Source: Phoronis australis (Eukaryota; Phoronida; Phoronidae). From it: DNA of 64,000 nt. The notes under the pieces were generated by a model. That model was not told the origin of the DNA, did no database searches, and saw nothing but the letters and a program-made list of their open reading frames with translations. Position 1 is the stretch's first letter. Each line of letters opens with the position of its first letter. Made by a program: the position numbers and the translations under genes. The stretch spans positions 197,233 through 261,232 of the forward strand of contig NMRA01000279.1 of assembly GCA_002633005.1 (NCBI GenBank), given 5' to 3'. Below are positions 11,601 through 22,985 of this stretch, piece after piece.

Positions 11601-13572
11601 TCAGTTAGCCCACTACGTCAGAGACGGAAATGGGATTTTAAGAAAATTGTTGCAATGGTCATCTGCCGCAATCAATGCCGTTCTTCTGAACGTACTCTGT
11701 TTTGGGGACTTGTTAAAGGGAAAGTGCATATCGTGTAATCCAGGAACCATTAGCGCAACAAGAAGTAACGCGAAACTGTTGGTGTGGTGAGGGATGAAAT
11801 GGGTGGCAACCAGGGGGGCACTTTGCAATGAACGGGGGGCGGGGGGGGGGTGGGCAACCGCGAAACTGAAAAGAGTTTCGACGGGGAGGGCTTAGCGTGA
11901 TGAGCAGGGGGGAAGGGCATGGTCCCGTTGTTGTGCTCTCGCATGCAATGCCAGTGTCAGGAAGTCAGCTGAGCTGGCTCATTTCAAACGGCGGCACTGT
12001 CTAGAACTATCATGTACTCCGTCTTCTGTCATGACATGTTGAGACAATGTGGTCGTAAAATTGTTGTTTTGGAATGAATTTGCATCAACTTTTACAGGGA
12101 CAATCAAATGTTTCTCCTGCGAAGGAGCGTCGAACAACAGTAGCTGCGGTGATCCTTTTACGGAGAAAAACACAATTGACTGCCGGAAAGGGGCTTGTCT
12201 AAAGTGGGAAAGACTTGTAGACGGTAAGCTGAAAAAATTATGAAAGTCGGGAGTCTCCAATATGTATATGTACATCAAAACGTTCCGGCAGTAGTTTGCA
12301 GTTTCCTCGTGGGAGTCACAAGGTCTTCTTTCACCTGCTCGTGGATTCTTTAAACATGTTAAAATCTGACCAGAAAATTTTTCTGGCAAAGTTCTCAATC
12401 TTCAAATCTTTCTAAGTTTAGTTTTTGAGAAGCAGAAAGTATTTAAAGGTGAGATTGACTATCTCTGAATTCATATTAGAGACAAACCACTTGCGTGACA
12501 TTTTTTCGCTCAGATGTCGTGCAAAATATTTTCAACTCTTGGTGAATTTGGCCTGGTGAACACCAAAGGTTCGCAAAGTACCTCTTCGGCACATGAGAAT
12601 CCAGTCTTGCGTCTTCCACTGGTTGTGAGATGCCACAGTCCGACACCGTGACATTAAGGTCTCTCCAGGTACACAACTCAAAAGCGCCTTCAGACGAAGA
12701 GTTTGAGTGCAGTGACTGCCCTAAACAGTGCGCGTATTTAGGCGAGTGCGCCAACATGTCAAGCTTCACATGATTCCAGAAATAGGTGCATGCGCCTAAA
12801 TGAGAAATATGTCAGTGAAACATAGGAAAATTGTAAACTATTGTCTGAAGTGATTGAATTTTAAATAACCCTTCAATTGGTAGACGTTGATGAATAATCA
12901 GTTTGATATTTACTATCTATACCACCACCACCACCACCACCATCATCATCACCATCACCATCACCATCATCCTCATCATCGTCATCATCATCACTATTAC
13001 CATCACCACCATCATCATCATCATCANNNNNNNNNNNNNNNNNNNNNNNNNNNNNNNNNNNNNNNNNNNNNNNNNNNNNNNNNNNNNNNNNNNNNNNNNN
13101 NNNNNNNNNNNNNNNNNNNNNNNNNNNNNNNNNNNNNNNNNNNNNNNNNNNNNNNNNNNNNNNNNNNNNNNNNNNNNNNNNNNNNNNNNNNNNNNNNNNN
13201 NNNNNNNNNNNNNNNNNNNNNNNNNNNNNNNNNNNNNNNNNNNNNNNNNTCATCATCATCATCATCATCACCATCATCATCAACATCATCATTATCATTT
13301 ATTATGTCCAGCATTACCTGGTTTCGCTGATTCGTTTTACAGGCCAACCCATAGTACGTCGGACCTGCTCTAAAACTCTGGACTTCCAACTTATTCCAAT
13401 CAATGGCGTATGTAGAAGAGAAAGTAATGGTGAGGGGTACATCTGTATGTGCGGCACGGACGAGTGCAACCATGCGGCGACCCGTCACGCGAGCGCGGGC
13501 GCTCAGACGGCAATTTGGCTGGCAGTCGTGATGCAGATAGTGACTGCTATTGGCGGCTTATTGATGGAGTGA
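5643..13572 (+). CDS. Ly6/uPAR-domain protein, quiver-like, GPI-anchored (3 exons seen, start missing)
   Basis: The protein is predicted to be a small secreted three-finger protein held at the outer cell surface by a GPI anchor. Ly6 relatives such as insect Quiver/Sleepless modulate channels or receptors, but the partner here cannot be told. Three plus-strand exons (5643-5690, 12098-12223, 13343-13572) join in phase 1 throughout and give about 133 residues. The Ly6 signature is clear: KCFSC at the domain start, then SSCGDPF, IDC, GAC, RTC, GVC and the closing ICMCGTDECN, ten cysteines in all. CGDPF is characteristic of the quiver-like branch. After ECN the protein has a small spacer rich in A, S and G, then a hydrophobic tail (AIWLAVVMQIVTAIGGLL) ending three codons later, as expected for a GPI signal. 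The initiator exon was not found, so the N-terminus is incomplete. Exons 2 and 3 are secure; the 48-base exon at 5643 is less so. Confidence 0.8.
6672..6936 (-). repeat. Dispersed G-rich repeat family A, copy 1
   Basis: The reverse complement matches 18146-18407: a terminal TGCGCGCACC-like end, a poly-G tract, TTGGCGAAGTGGACAAAAGGTCCGCC, AACAAAAAGTCCG and, near the other end, AATGTGGACCTTTTAC-like text. Both ends carry GCGCGC, suggesting short terminal inverted repeats. Confidence 0.7.
7591..7745 (+). repeat. Dispersed G-rich repeat family A, partial copy
   Basis: This copy shares GCGCGC, GGCAAAAAGGTTCGCCCC, AACAAAAACTCCGAAAA, GACAGGAACCACCAAAATTC, GGCGAATGCACGATTCATAG and CTCTGAACGT with the copies at 6672 and 18146. 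It lacks the poly-G tract and the far end. Confidence 0.7.
8339..8772. repeat. Foldback element with arms of about 45 bp
   Basis: The left arm AGTGCCGGGTTGCATGAAAC..AGTCCC..AGGGACTCAACTAAG matches the reverse complement of 8724-8772 (TTAGTTGAGTCCCTATGTGG through AATCGGGCACT). The inside also repeats TTGCATGAAA and TAGGGACTCA, so the element may be nested or rearranged. Confidence 0.6.
11111..11230. repeat. CA-rich microsatellite
   Basis: The tract runs as CACACACACGCACACGCACAC and then grades into ACAAACAACGCA units. The open frame through it (11012-11347) encodes poly-Thr-His and is an artefact of the repeat. Confidence 0.95.
11290..11328. repeat. Short perfect hairpin, 15-bp stem and 9-base loop
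   Basis: ATCAGGAAGAGATAA at 11290-11304 pairs exactly with TTATCTCTTCCTGAT at 11314-11328. Flanking bases (TATTCATGAT on the left, GATATTCATTCT on the right) extend an imperfect stem to about 25 pairs. Confidence 0.75.
11805..11920 (+). other. G-rich tract with quadruplex potential
   Basis: Several runs of 4-10 G (AGGGGGGCAC, ACGGGGGGCGGGGGGGGG, GGGGAGGG, CAGGGGGGAAGGG) lie within about 115 bases of the plus strand. Four or more runs at short spacing meet the usual G-quadruplex pattern. It is intronic in the Ly6 gene. Confidence 0.55.
12098..12223 (+). CDS. Ly6 gene, exon with the first half of the Ly6 domain
   Basis: The 126-base exon has acceptor TTTTACAG and donor GTAAGCT and is phase 1 on both sides. 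It encodes TIKCFSCEGASNNSSCGDPF and continues to IDCRKGACLKWERLVD, giving five of the ten cysteines. The CxxC start and the SSCGDPF motif identify the quiver-like Ly6 class. An ATG-led open frame extends upstream to 12049, but it crosses the acceptor and is unlikely to be translated. Confidence 0.85.
12224..13342 (+). other. Ly6 gene intron containing a CAT microsatellite and an assembly gap
   Basis: This intron of about 1.1 kb (with the gap at its stated size) separates the two Ly6-domain exons. N bases occupy 13027-13249, so its true length is unknown. A minus-strand open frame at 12476-12769 is unrecognised. Confidence 0.75.
12921..13290. repeat. CAT/CAC trinucleotide microsatellite interrupted by an N gap
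   Basis: ACC units grade into CAT units on both sides of N bases 13027-13249. The gap is probably unresolved repeat. Long poly-His, poly-Asp and poly-Ile frames across it are spurious. Confidence 0.95.
13343..13572 (+). CDS. Ly6 gene, last exon: end of Ly6 domain plus GPI signal
   Basis: The acceptor is CGTTTTACAG and the exon ends at TGA (13570-13572). The two leading bases complete a Gly codon with the previous exon. It encodes QPIVRRTCSKTLDFQLIPIN, then GVCRRESNGEGYICMCGTDE and CNHAATRHASAGAQ, then the hydrophobic tail ending in LLME. It supplies five cysteines and the invariant final Cys-Asn. The Ser/Ala/Gly-rich spacer is a plausible omega-site region. Confidence 0.85.
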
Positions 13573-15403
13573 ACATTCTGGTCACGTTATTAGACTAATA
13601 TGAAGAAATGTGCTCAGCGACTGTTGCCAACTCAACATACCTAAAACCTGTAAATCATGTCATATATAAAGCATGTTTGTGAACTTTGAAGTCGGCGTTG
13701 TTCGATCAAATTTCACTTTAAGGAAATCCTCAGGACTGTATTACATAAAATTTATCAACTGCTGAAAGGAGGGAAGGGGGGGATATCTTTCTTACCCACT
13801 TCTTGAAAGGCAAATTACAAACCAGGTTGCACAAGCACGCAAAATGTTCTCGAACGCTTTCAAACAGTGACGGAATATTATTTCCGTCTCCGAAAGTCGC
13901 CCAAAAAGAAAATCTATAAAAAAACTTCAGTTTTGACAGGGTTGGCCATCAATGAATGCCAGAGACTGCTGTTGATATCATGTAATACCAGAGGCTATTG
14001 TTGATATGCCAAAACCTGCATTTACTGGAAACGATGTACTGACGCAATGTTTCCTTTCGGAATGTATTTTGTTCATCTTGACATATTTTGAAACTGTTTT
14101 GGTCGAGTTTTATAAAAACCGAAAACGCGACGATCATAGCACAATGCCAACATTGTGTGCCACAACAGAAAAACCGGCTGACATTTTATGAACTTGCTCA
14201 CTGCCTCAACCTTTTGGTTTGAGGAATTGTTATTTTTATTGATTTCATTTCAACAGATATCTACTGCAAAGTTTCAAAATTGCTTTGATAGTTGTCCAAA
14301 ATTTACAAAAATATAACGTTTCCATGTCTTTTATAATCACTGTGAAAAAATATATTCGCCAACTAATGTTGAGAATTTGCAGTGGAACCTTCAGTTTCCA
14401 TCACATTAACTCTGGGCGAGCTTACTCGACACTAGAGACAAAAGCACCTCAAGCAAGCGCCTGGCAACGGTAGGAGTTTTGTGGAACTCCCAGACCCTGT
14501 TTGGGTAATAATTTGAGCAGGCCAGGAACGCAACCGGCAAACGTTAACGAAGGCAAAACTATTCAGTGTGGAAGACAACATGAGGAATTCGGACCCTTTC
14601 GTGCGATACGACTGACTTTCTAAAGACGACAGTGTAACCAAATTTCATCCACTCTCGGAAGCTTTAACTGATTATGGAAAATGAGTTTGAAAGATGTCCC
14701 TTCAAAGGATGACCACTGTTAACTATCGTATTGATTGACGGTTGATCGTAAGTTCTCGTACACGAGGGCCTTGCAGGCTTATTATGGTTTCCGCCATGGA
14801 CAACCGCAGTTAACTGCCCGGTTAGTGTTTAGAAACCAACCAGTAGCTTGATTACGTTCAGTATTAGCGTAATTTGACGTTTTTTTTTATTTTCACCTCG
14901 AGATGTTTTATAATTGCTATGTATCCGTAGTAGTGAGAGTTTTTAAAATTTGCACTGTGTGAGCATTGCAAGAGTGCCGCTGGAGTGCCGTGTTTTGTTT
15001 TTTCAGTACTTTGTGAGTTTGCATTCTGAATGGTGTTTTGAAGTTTTCACCGCCCCCCGAGTGTGTTAAGGAAGACTGCTTTGAGTCGCAGTAACTCGGA
15101 GGAAATTGGCGACTTACTTGAACACTGACCTCTACCGGTGGAAATTTGTTGCCACAACGGTGTAGAAATGTTTGCTCCAAGACAGTGTGTTAGAGTCGGA
15201 GCAAGCCACGTGCTGACAATCAAACTTTACTTTGCCAATAGGTAGTGGTCCATCCAATTCTGAGTTTGGAACGTGCGCAGATGAGTTCGAATCTTTGCGC
15301 TGGGCCACAGCCGCGGTTTCATTGCTTCCAACGTGTACCTTCGAGACAACTTCAGTTGGTGAAGACCCAGTGGTTTGTTATATCTTGTATTATTAATTCA
15401 TTT

Positions 15404-15459
15404 ATATTATTATTATTATTATTATTATTGTCATTATTATTATTATTACTATTATTATA
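15404..15459. repeat. ATT trinucleotide microsatellite
   Basis: This is an interrupted run of ATT/TTA units, with single interruptions GTC and ACT. Confidence 0.95.
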
Positions 15460-15587
15460 TGATTTGGACAGATTATGGAGTTACAAATCAGTATCACGGA
15501 GTCATTAAATCGCACCATCGACCGTTACTACGGTAACGCTGTTTTCGCAATTTGTTATTGACGTTGCAATTACTTCATCGAGGTTCG

Positions 15588-15826
15588 AACCTGGGCGCTC
15601 GTTCTAAGAAAACTGACTTAGCTCAGACAAATTTCATTCAACTTTAAGATAAAACTTAAATTTGTGTCAAAACCGTTTCAATAAAGAGATCTTAAGGTTG
15701 GCTGAAGTTTTTCACTTAAGTTTTGTCTCAATTTTGACTATATTACCGGGTGTGCAAGTTTGGAAGTTGGGGCAAATCTTAGACTTAAGTCCAAAATTAA
15801 CTTAAGTCAGTTTCTTGGAACGAGCC
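15588..15826. repeat. Inverted-repeat element family B, full copy
   Basis: The left end GCTCGTTCTAAGAAAACTGA mirrors the right end TAAGTCAGTTTCTTGGAACG. Inside are two mirror-related AGACAAAT..CTTAAGT stretches. The same element occurs at 48139-48364 and, truncated, at 50992-51078. At about 240 bp with terminal inverted repeats and no frame, it is MITE-like. Confidence 0.75.
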
Positions 15827-18145
15827 ACTGGTCTCTCATTTCCCAAGCCTCGGTTTTACCACTAGTCGCGCCATCAGAGTCGCAGGTGTTAAAGAATTTT
15901 TTGTCATCCGGATTCTGGCGTCACGCTTTCTGTACTTGTTCATTCAAACGTTCTTCAAGGCATCGTAGTTCCCACCAGCACGCTATTTCACATTTTAAAA
16001 GACTAAAATGTTCACTGCCTTTCAATACACATCATTTGCTCTACCTTATAGCGCGTTGCTCTGGTTGTGCTAACACGCAGCTCTAGCGATCGCATTGATT
16101 TAACGAAATGGCGATTGTATATTATTTTGCATTACAAAAGACCGTTATACATTTGCGAAACGTGTCTTCTCCCAAAACATAATCGACTTTTCAAAAGCTT
16201 TCGACAACGTTTTGGATACAAAACTATTAGCTGAAAGACAGAGTGATGCGATTGAAAGCCTAAGCATATCTTCCTTCCATGAGTACTTAGCGGTAGCAAC
16301 CATGTAATAAAACAGTTACTGACTTTCATACGCAGTCAATACATTGGTTTCCACGGCGTAGTCTCGGTCATAATCACATTTTGTGTGGCCTGAAAACCAA
16401 CATATCGACTCCGGTGAATGTTAGTGACTGTATAATTTACCATCGTTTGGAAATTGCCATTGTGTATATTCTCATGTCTTATTACTGTGTAGTGCTGACT
16501 ATTTTCACAACCGTACATTGTACCTCGACATATTTGTTTTTAATACAGTTGTTATGGTAACGCTCGTGTATCTGAGCCGGAGTGACAAACGAAAATAATC
16601 TCAGTGTTTCTTCGTCTATATTCCAATGTATCGTGCACAGTTTTGCGACAATCACCAAAGTAAGTAGCACTTTAAAACCCTCTCTAGTTCCCGGCTGTGA
16701 TACTCTGATGTTTAGGATCTCCGTATTTTATTTATGACATTGCATGGTGCATAGGTTGATAAATAAATTTTGATTGTAATAGAAACATGTTTTAATGTCC
16801 AGAAATCCTAATATTTATAAACCGCTAATGCACACCTTACTTTATACCACTAGAGGTTCTTTACAAGCCCGTAACGAGATAAAAATTGTGGGGGGGAGGG
16901 GCCACAAATTCAACTTCACCATACTCTGCCACCTCCGGGCAATGCCAACGTCAAAATACATGCAACTCATTAAATAATGACATAAGTCTTCATCCATTCA
17001 GGGTAGTTCAGATTTAATTTCACGTTGACTAGTAATTTTTTACTCTTACAAGGAATTCCAAAAAGAAGAACATTTTCAAGAAGTTGACGTTAAAATCACG
17101 ATTGAAGTTTCTAGCGCTAAGAATGCACCCGTTCGAGCACGTGATTCCAAATCCTTCCATGTTATTGCTGGCAAAAGTTGTCTATTAAAAACTTATCTCA
17201 GACACACTGAACAAATAAATTAAGATGGGAAATGAGTTTCTTATAATGACACGAGACCACTTGGGTTCACAGACATCAAGTGACCACAGACGAGGAGGAG
17301 GGGTGGTGACCAGACAAACACTGCGCAGTGTTTGACCTTTGTTTTAACTGTGAGTCACTATGACTATGATCTCAGAAGAATTAACGAGTGAGAATTAAGT
17401 GGAAAACAAAAACAACGTTAGAATGCAGCTTGAAAACGACGTTTCGATAATAGTCAAATGTCATCCTCAGGTACAATGTTACTATTTTCTTTCTAAATAC
17501 AATCGTACAAACTGTACTGTTCTTGTGATTTGGACAAAATTAATAAATAAGATTACATCAGACTCTAGAGTTCTGAAACGAACGTTTTGTTCCTGATGGC
17601 AACAACCCTCATGGGCACTTCACCGTGTGTAAGAGCTTTCAAAAAGCCCCTCGTCGAGGACTTCACTCTCACGGAACACAATGTTTCTGCTACTGATATG
17701 TCCAAAAACCAATTAAGCGGTCTAAAACGACGTGACTTCAAAAACGTTGAGAAAAAACAATCATGCATCTTTTTAGCTCGTTTCAAGTGGAATTATTATT
17801 TTTTTTGAAAAAGCGTGCAACTAAGAAAAATACCTCACCACGAACTGGATTTTCATACCCCAGACCAGAACCAACCATGCATTTTTGTCACAAATAAATA
17901 GTATGAGTCAAATTGTGAGTGTGTAAAGACAGAAGCACGGCGTTCTTCTCATTCCAGGGGTCTGTTGCGTGAAGTTGACAGGAATTTGGTCTAACGTTCC
18001 TCATAAATATTTCCGAAAAATAATTAAAATTCATTTTAGAAAATAATAGAGCATCTAAGTCTATATCCATACTCACGTTTCTTACTGAGGAAATTTGTAC
18101 GCGTCATTTCCGGGAGTGATGCTCTCATGATTACACAATTGAAAC

Positions 18146-18407
18146 GTACGCGCACTCAGGGGGGGGGGGGGGGGTCTGGAAAGAGCCCCCCACCATTTGT
18201 CGAAGTGGGCAAAAAGGTCCGCCTCACTCAGAGAAACAAAAACTCCGAAAACAGGAGATGACGACAAAATGCCCACTAAATAGGCAGGAACTGCAAAAAT
18301 TCGGCGAACACCTAATTTTCATAGCTCCGAACGTACCTCGTGAATCTTAGTAAAAGGTCCACATTCTCAAAAATTCGATCACCCCATTTTTAAACTGGGT
18401 GCGCGCC
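18146..18407 (+). repeat. Dispersed G-rich repeat family A, copy 2
   Basis: This copy starts ACGCGCACTCAG followed by a long G run. It continues with TTGTCGAAGTGGGCAAAAAG, GTCCGCCTCACTCAGAGAAA and AACAAAAACTCCG and ends ACTGGGTGCGCGC. It matches 6672-6936 in reverse and 7591-7745 in the same sense. Confidence 0.75.
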
Positions 18408-20833
18408 TGCTAAGCATTTGTTTGGCAATCGTGAAGAGGAAGCATAAGACATCATTTCTGTCTTGACTCACTTTTCATGAAACAAAGCCTTGTGCACGTA
18501 TTTCAAGACACTCTTGGCGCCATAAAAAATCTTATTCCCGAAAATCTGGTCTACACAAGGACTGTCGCACATATAACTATCCTTAAATAATCCTTCACAA
18601 ATAATTGTCTCTGAGTTTGCCAAATTTGTATTCTTTGGATTCTGGTCATCCATATTTTTCAGTACAGTCCAACATTTTTGGTTGTTTGATAAGCATGATG
18701 TGGTGCTCTGCAGGGAAATGTTTTGCAGTTTATCGCGTCCGCTAATTTGAAATTTAATTTACTTCAACGCGTGAATAGATGACAGACTCGATGAATTCCG
18801 TTAATACAATTTTCAATATGCGGGTATAAATTAAAAATCCGGTTTTTGTTCAACATATCATTTACAAAACGAAAATTGGAAAATTTGATTTCAAGTCAAT
18901 ATCTTATTTTCTATTTGTAAAATGAAAGTAAAAAATTTGATTTTTGTCCAATATCACATTTCGAGTTTACAAAACAAAATAAAAAATTCAATGCACTTCC
19001 GTTTTCAAAAACCGATATTAGATTTTATAGTGGAGAGCACTGAGTTCCAGCGAACCTGAAACGACGGCATTAGCGATATGTAATAAAATCACAAAAACAG
19101 AACGGATTTTATCGTTTTATAGCTCTGCTGAAAGCTAACGACCTCAATAAGTCTGTCTCAAACAATAAAGGCTATGGTATTTAAAACGAGTGGGAAAAAG
19201 CGACAACAGGGCCGTTCCATCGGCAGCGCATCATTTTAATGACATGTAAACGTAAGCCAGCACTGTCGTGTTCACGTGAAGTGTTCTTTTATGGCCGCCT
19301 GCAATGAAAGGTCGCAAATAGAAAAGAGGACTAAGCAGCGGCCATGGGTGCCACCATAGGGGAGATCCTTAAATATTAAACAGTGAATGAACGGCAGTTC
19401 AGTGTTATAATCACGGTTCCTCTCCATCACGGAACCCTTTGACACCAGGATACACAATATCAACGCATGAAAAGGGTAAAATTTGTCTTTGTCTGCGACA
19501 AGGGACAGCGTGGACACATGGTGTGGAGAAACGGAGTTTGCTTAGGCTGTAAAACCAGTCTTTTTGAATTAAAAAAAAATAGGTATAAATTTGCTTTTGA
19601 AAATGCGTGCATATCAAGTTTTCCCGGACCTCTTGCCCCGACCGAAGCTCCCAAAAATAATTTTTAGAGTCTGGTAAAATACATTTCGTCAAAAACGCCA
19701 CAAGCGCCGGCTGTCAGGGAGGAACTTGCCCGCCCGTAGCCGGGCTCCACTTTTACTCTCCCTCACTTGAGTAAGGAACACTTAATGCTTCCCGTCAAAT
19801 ATTTTGCGCTGTAAATCACCTGTTTGCCAGCGAAGTATTGTCCTTGTTTATCAAAAATTACGGGAGGATCACCCGCTCGTACCTAACCTTTCACCTGGAG
19901 CCACCTGGGGGCAGCCACTGGCGAGTCATGAAATAGCGCCGTAGACCGAACGCTGAGAACAGTGGAGTGCATTTTTCATTTTTTCTTTGCTATAACCAGG
20001 AATCGCATTTTGTTTCGTTTTGGTTTGGTAGTAATATCGCTCCAGATTTGGAAGATCAACTTCCTCCCGGCCCGGCCTCAATGTTAGGTATCGCGGCGAT
20101 CCCGTATTCGCCAATAGATGGCAGAACAAAAATCATCCCAAAGTGTTTCGCAATATCAAGAGTAGCTCTGTATGATTCATTGATCAAGTGCTGTGAGTTG
20201 CAACCGGTCGTATAGTCCATCCCAACACCATTAAATGTTATGGAAAACTCAAGTTGATCGTCTTTCTGACCCGTTCTGGTAAGTTAAGTTTCAGTAGAGT
20301 GTAGTCTATGGTACATTCATGCGCACTTTGCAGCCAAGATTGCAGTGCCTTTTTTGTTAACGTCCCGATCCCGAGTGGAGAGACCCGAGAACAACCCCCG
20401 GCCACGACGGCAACGTCACTCGTCAGACGTTACGTCAGTCAAGAAGTATTAAAGAGCTGGCAGCGGCCAGGCAATAGTAATTCTTAGCGGTCCCATTGTC
20501 TGAATTTGAGAATCATTTTCAGGCGTTATTCATTGATGGCCTGGTTTTGTCAAGGACCACTGAAAGGAGCCACCTATAGCTAGCAGATTTTTTGCAACTT
20601 TGTGGAGGCTCTACCCACAGCCCACAGCTGACCTGCAGCACATGTTTGCACAAACACAAGTCTCTGGAGAGATGGTCTAGCCAGCCAGTCATCTAGCTGT
20701 ATGAAGACTAACGTCAAAATACAGCTAGGAACTGCTGTGTGTTAACTTCACATAGACCTCTAAATTTCACACTACCCCTTCTGTAGGCCTAAAAGTCGCG
20801 TAAACCGCTCCCTCTTTAAAATGTCTACCGGGA

Positions 20834-20883
20834 ACCAGTTTTCACTGAGTAGTGGACGTTGCTGTTACTCAGTGAAAACTGGT
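20834..20883. repeat. Short palindrome, 18-bp perfect arms
   Basis: ACCAGTTTTCACTGAGTA pairs with TACTCAGTGAAAACTGGT across a 14-base loop. Partly matching flanks (TACCGGGA and GCCCGGCA) suggest a longer old element. Confidence 0.75.
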
Positions 20884-22305
20884 GCCCGGCAGCCATTTTC
20901 AAGATGGACCCGTATACTCGACTTTTACCCGTTGTTCTTCTCACCTTGTTGTGAAACTAATTCTGATATGTTGGGATATATGCAACCTTACCTATGGAAA
21001 AACAGTTATTTGAAGATTTGTCGAAAAAAGAAATTGGCCAACAGGCGATGCTCTATTTTATGACGCTGAAAGCTGATGTATAATATCGCTCCACAAATTT
21101 AGCTGCAGATTTAACGGTAGAATAGCAATATTTTAGCACCAGTATTTAATTTAGTTTACTCAAGGAAGAGTGTAGTTTTTAATTTTGTGTCTGATTTGAT
21201 TTCGCCAGTTTTTTACCGACATGAACCAAAGCTGTATATTTATACTGTTTTGCACCAACTTGAAGGCTGTAGGCGGTGTTACGTCCCCATTGAAAGCTAC
21301 TTTACACTTTGCAGCGTATGACATCAAATGAAGCATGTATTATGCAATGAGTTATAATTAACATGTACCAACATACTGCACGCAATATAAAGGTCGGTGG
21401 ATCCAGCTTCTTACGAAATGGGAGGTCCAAGTAAAGCGATAAGCTTCTGAAGAGAGTTAAAAGAAAACAGTGTTTCCTAGGAATGTGAGAATCAGATCTC
21501 GTTTTTCAAGCGGTGATCATATAGTGGCAAAGGTTATCTCACTGGTGAGGAAGACCTAAAGCTGCTTACTGTACAGTCATTCGGTTATATAAACAAATTC
21601 TTTTTATTCTCAGTAAAATTTCTGTAGTTTCGGAGAGTTTGGGACACTGAAATTCGAGCTGAAGTTGATTCTGAAGATTGGGTGAAGGACAATTTTGGCA
21701 TTTTTCATGTTGTCAAATGTCACCAGTATAGGACACAATGTGGCAGACGAGGAATTTTAATTTCTCATTTTCATGAAAGATAGGTAGCGCCAAAATAATT
21801 CTCAGTCGTGTTCAAGGTACCATAGCATCCAACAGAATATGAGTAATTTGAGTGATGTTGGGAGACCGTGAAAGAGGAAAGAGGATAATTTTAGCAATTA
21901 TTTTTGTCCGAAATTTGTGAGATTTTGCCGTAAATATCGGTCACTGCGGTTTGTAAGAACAGCGTCTGGAAATAGAATCGAGCAGTTCATCGAAAATAGC
22001 CGCCAACACTATCCTATGTTTTCATTTACCAGTATTTCCAAAGTGTGACCGGTAATATTGAGGCGACCTATTGTTAGACATTGACCATTATTGGCTTTGA
22101 TGACTGGGAAGTAACCCATCATCTGTAGGGCACTCTGGTAGGATGCCGAGACATCGTGAACTTAAAGTCTGGTGTAGAACTGAAATCATTCGACACTTTT
22201 GGAAGTCCTTGATCCATTAAAAATGGGAATTATAAACCTTCACTACTTTTTAATTTGCCTGAATGTGTAAAACATGAGTTGTATTTATTCATTTAGACTA
22301 AAGAA

Positions 22306-22363
22306 ATGTTATTGGGTTTTGCTACTGTTTTGCTGTCTCTGAGCATTGATCTGGGCGAGTATG
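22306..22363 (+). CDS. Candidate orphan first exon encoding a signal peptide
   Basis: An ATG with a purine at -3 opens 19 codons, MLLGFATVLLSLSIDLGEY, followed by a consensus GTAAGT donor in phase 1. The hydrophobic core and phase-1 end are typical of the start exon of a small secreted protein, including Ly6 genes. No matching downstream exon was identified before the ORP gene, and chance occurrence cannot be excluded. Confidence 0.3.
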
Positions 22364-22851
22364 GTAAGTGTTCCTATGAACCATACACAGTATTCTTCAA
22401 AAAATATATACGCAGTGAAGCATCCTGCATGTGACACCCAAGAGTCGATTTGGTGGTGGAAATAAATGTCTTCACCATTTTTTCACTCTAGTCTGTTAAT
22501 ATTAGAAAGCATATGAGCCAAAGGAGGTATTTCAAGTCTCCTTTAGTAAAGAGTAGGTATTTTTGCTACTGAAATTGTCTTTTCATTACCCCCAGGGTAA
22601 CGGGAGTGGTACGCATTTCGGGAGCTGCAATTCTCGCGACATGGTGCTCAAAAAGAGTCAGTCACTTTGGAGAAGTATTGAATGTATTAACTTGAGATGG
22701 GCGCTAAGCCAAGTGTGGGGATTTAATAATGAAAATACGGAAAATTCTGGGGTTCCAGAGCATTAGTGGAACATGGGTGTTAGTATGTAACTCTTGATTT
22801 TCAATTCAATACAAAATGCTTTGTTGTAACCTTTTTAAAAATAGAGGAAGC

Positions 22852-22985
22852 AGTGTGGCCTTGTGGGATAAGCGTCCGCGTCCTTTACTCAAGGTCGTGG
22901 GTTCAAGGGCTTCTGGGGCACACCACTAGACCCTTGAGTTAGGTTTGTAACATCTCAGCTTGGTTTTAACCAAAGCATAAGATAA
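22852..22985 (+). repeat. tRNA-derived SINE-like sequence
   Basis: GTGTGGCCTTGTGGGATAAG resembles a tRNA 5' half with an A box. About 35 bases later GTCGTGGGTTCAAGGGCTTC resembles a degenerate B box. The flanking text TTCAATTCAATACAAAATGC..CCTTTTTAAAAATA recurs at 23495-23550, suggesting a repeated unit with a non-tRNA tail. Confidence 0.5.

Larger units (their letters stand above)
5691..12097 (+). other. Ly6 gene intron of about 6.4 kb
   Basis: The intron begins GTGAGT and ends TTTTACAG. It contains two copies of a G-rich dispersed repeat (6672-6936, 7591-7745), a foldback at 8339-8772, a CA microsatellite, a 15-bp perfect hairpin and a G-rich tract, each listed separately. Open frames such as 10154-10516 are unrecognised and are probably not coding. 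Confidence 0.5.
13573..22305. other. Intergenic region, no gene recognised
   Basis: No exon in this stretch has both good splice sites and a recognisable protein. Short frames on both strands (for example 15760-16086 and 17565-17808) match nothing I know. Repeats listed separately: an ATT tract, the family B element, family A copy 2 and a short palindrome. Confidence 0.6.

Noticed and set aside
12476-12769. 97-codon minus-strand frame with several Cys
   Set aside because: It shows no Ly6 or other pattern and lies within the Ly6 intron; support is insufficient.
12873-13488. Long frames rich in His, Asp, Ile or Ser on both strands
   Set aside because: They are translations of the CAT microsatellite and of N bases.
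15575-15600. GGTTCGAACCTGGG, a perfect tRNA B box
   Set aside because: There is no A box or cloverleaf upstream and it overlaps the left end of a family B element, so it is not called a tRNA.
17565-17808. Overlapping frames on both strands near 17.6 kb
   Set aside because: They look somewhat protein-like, but neither strand gives a family I recognise and there are no clear splice sites.
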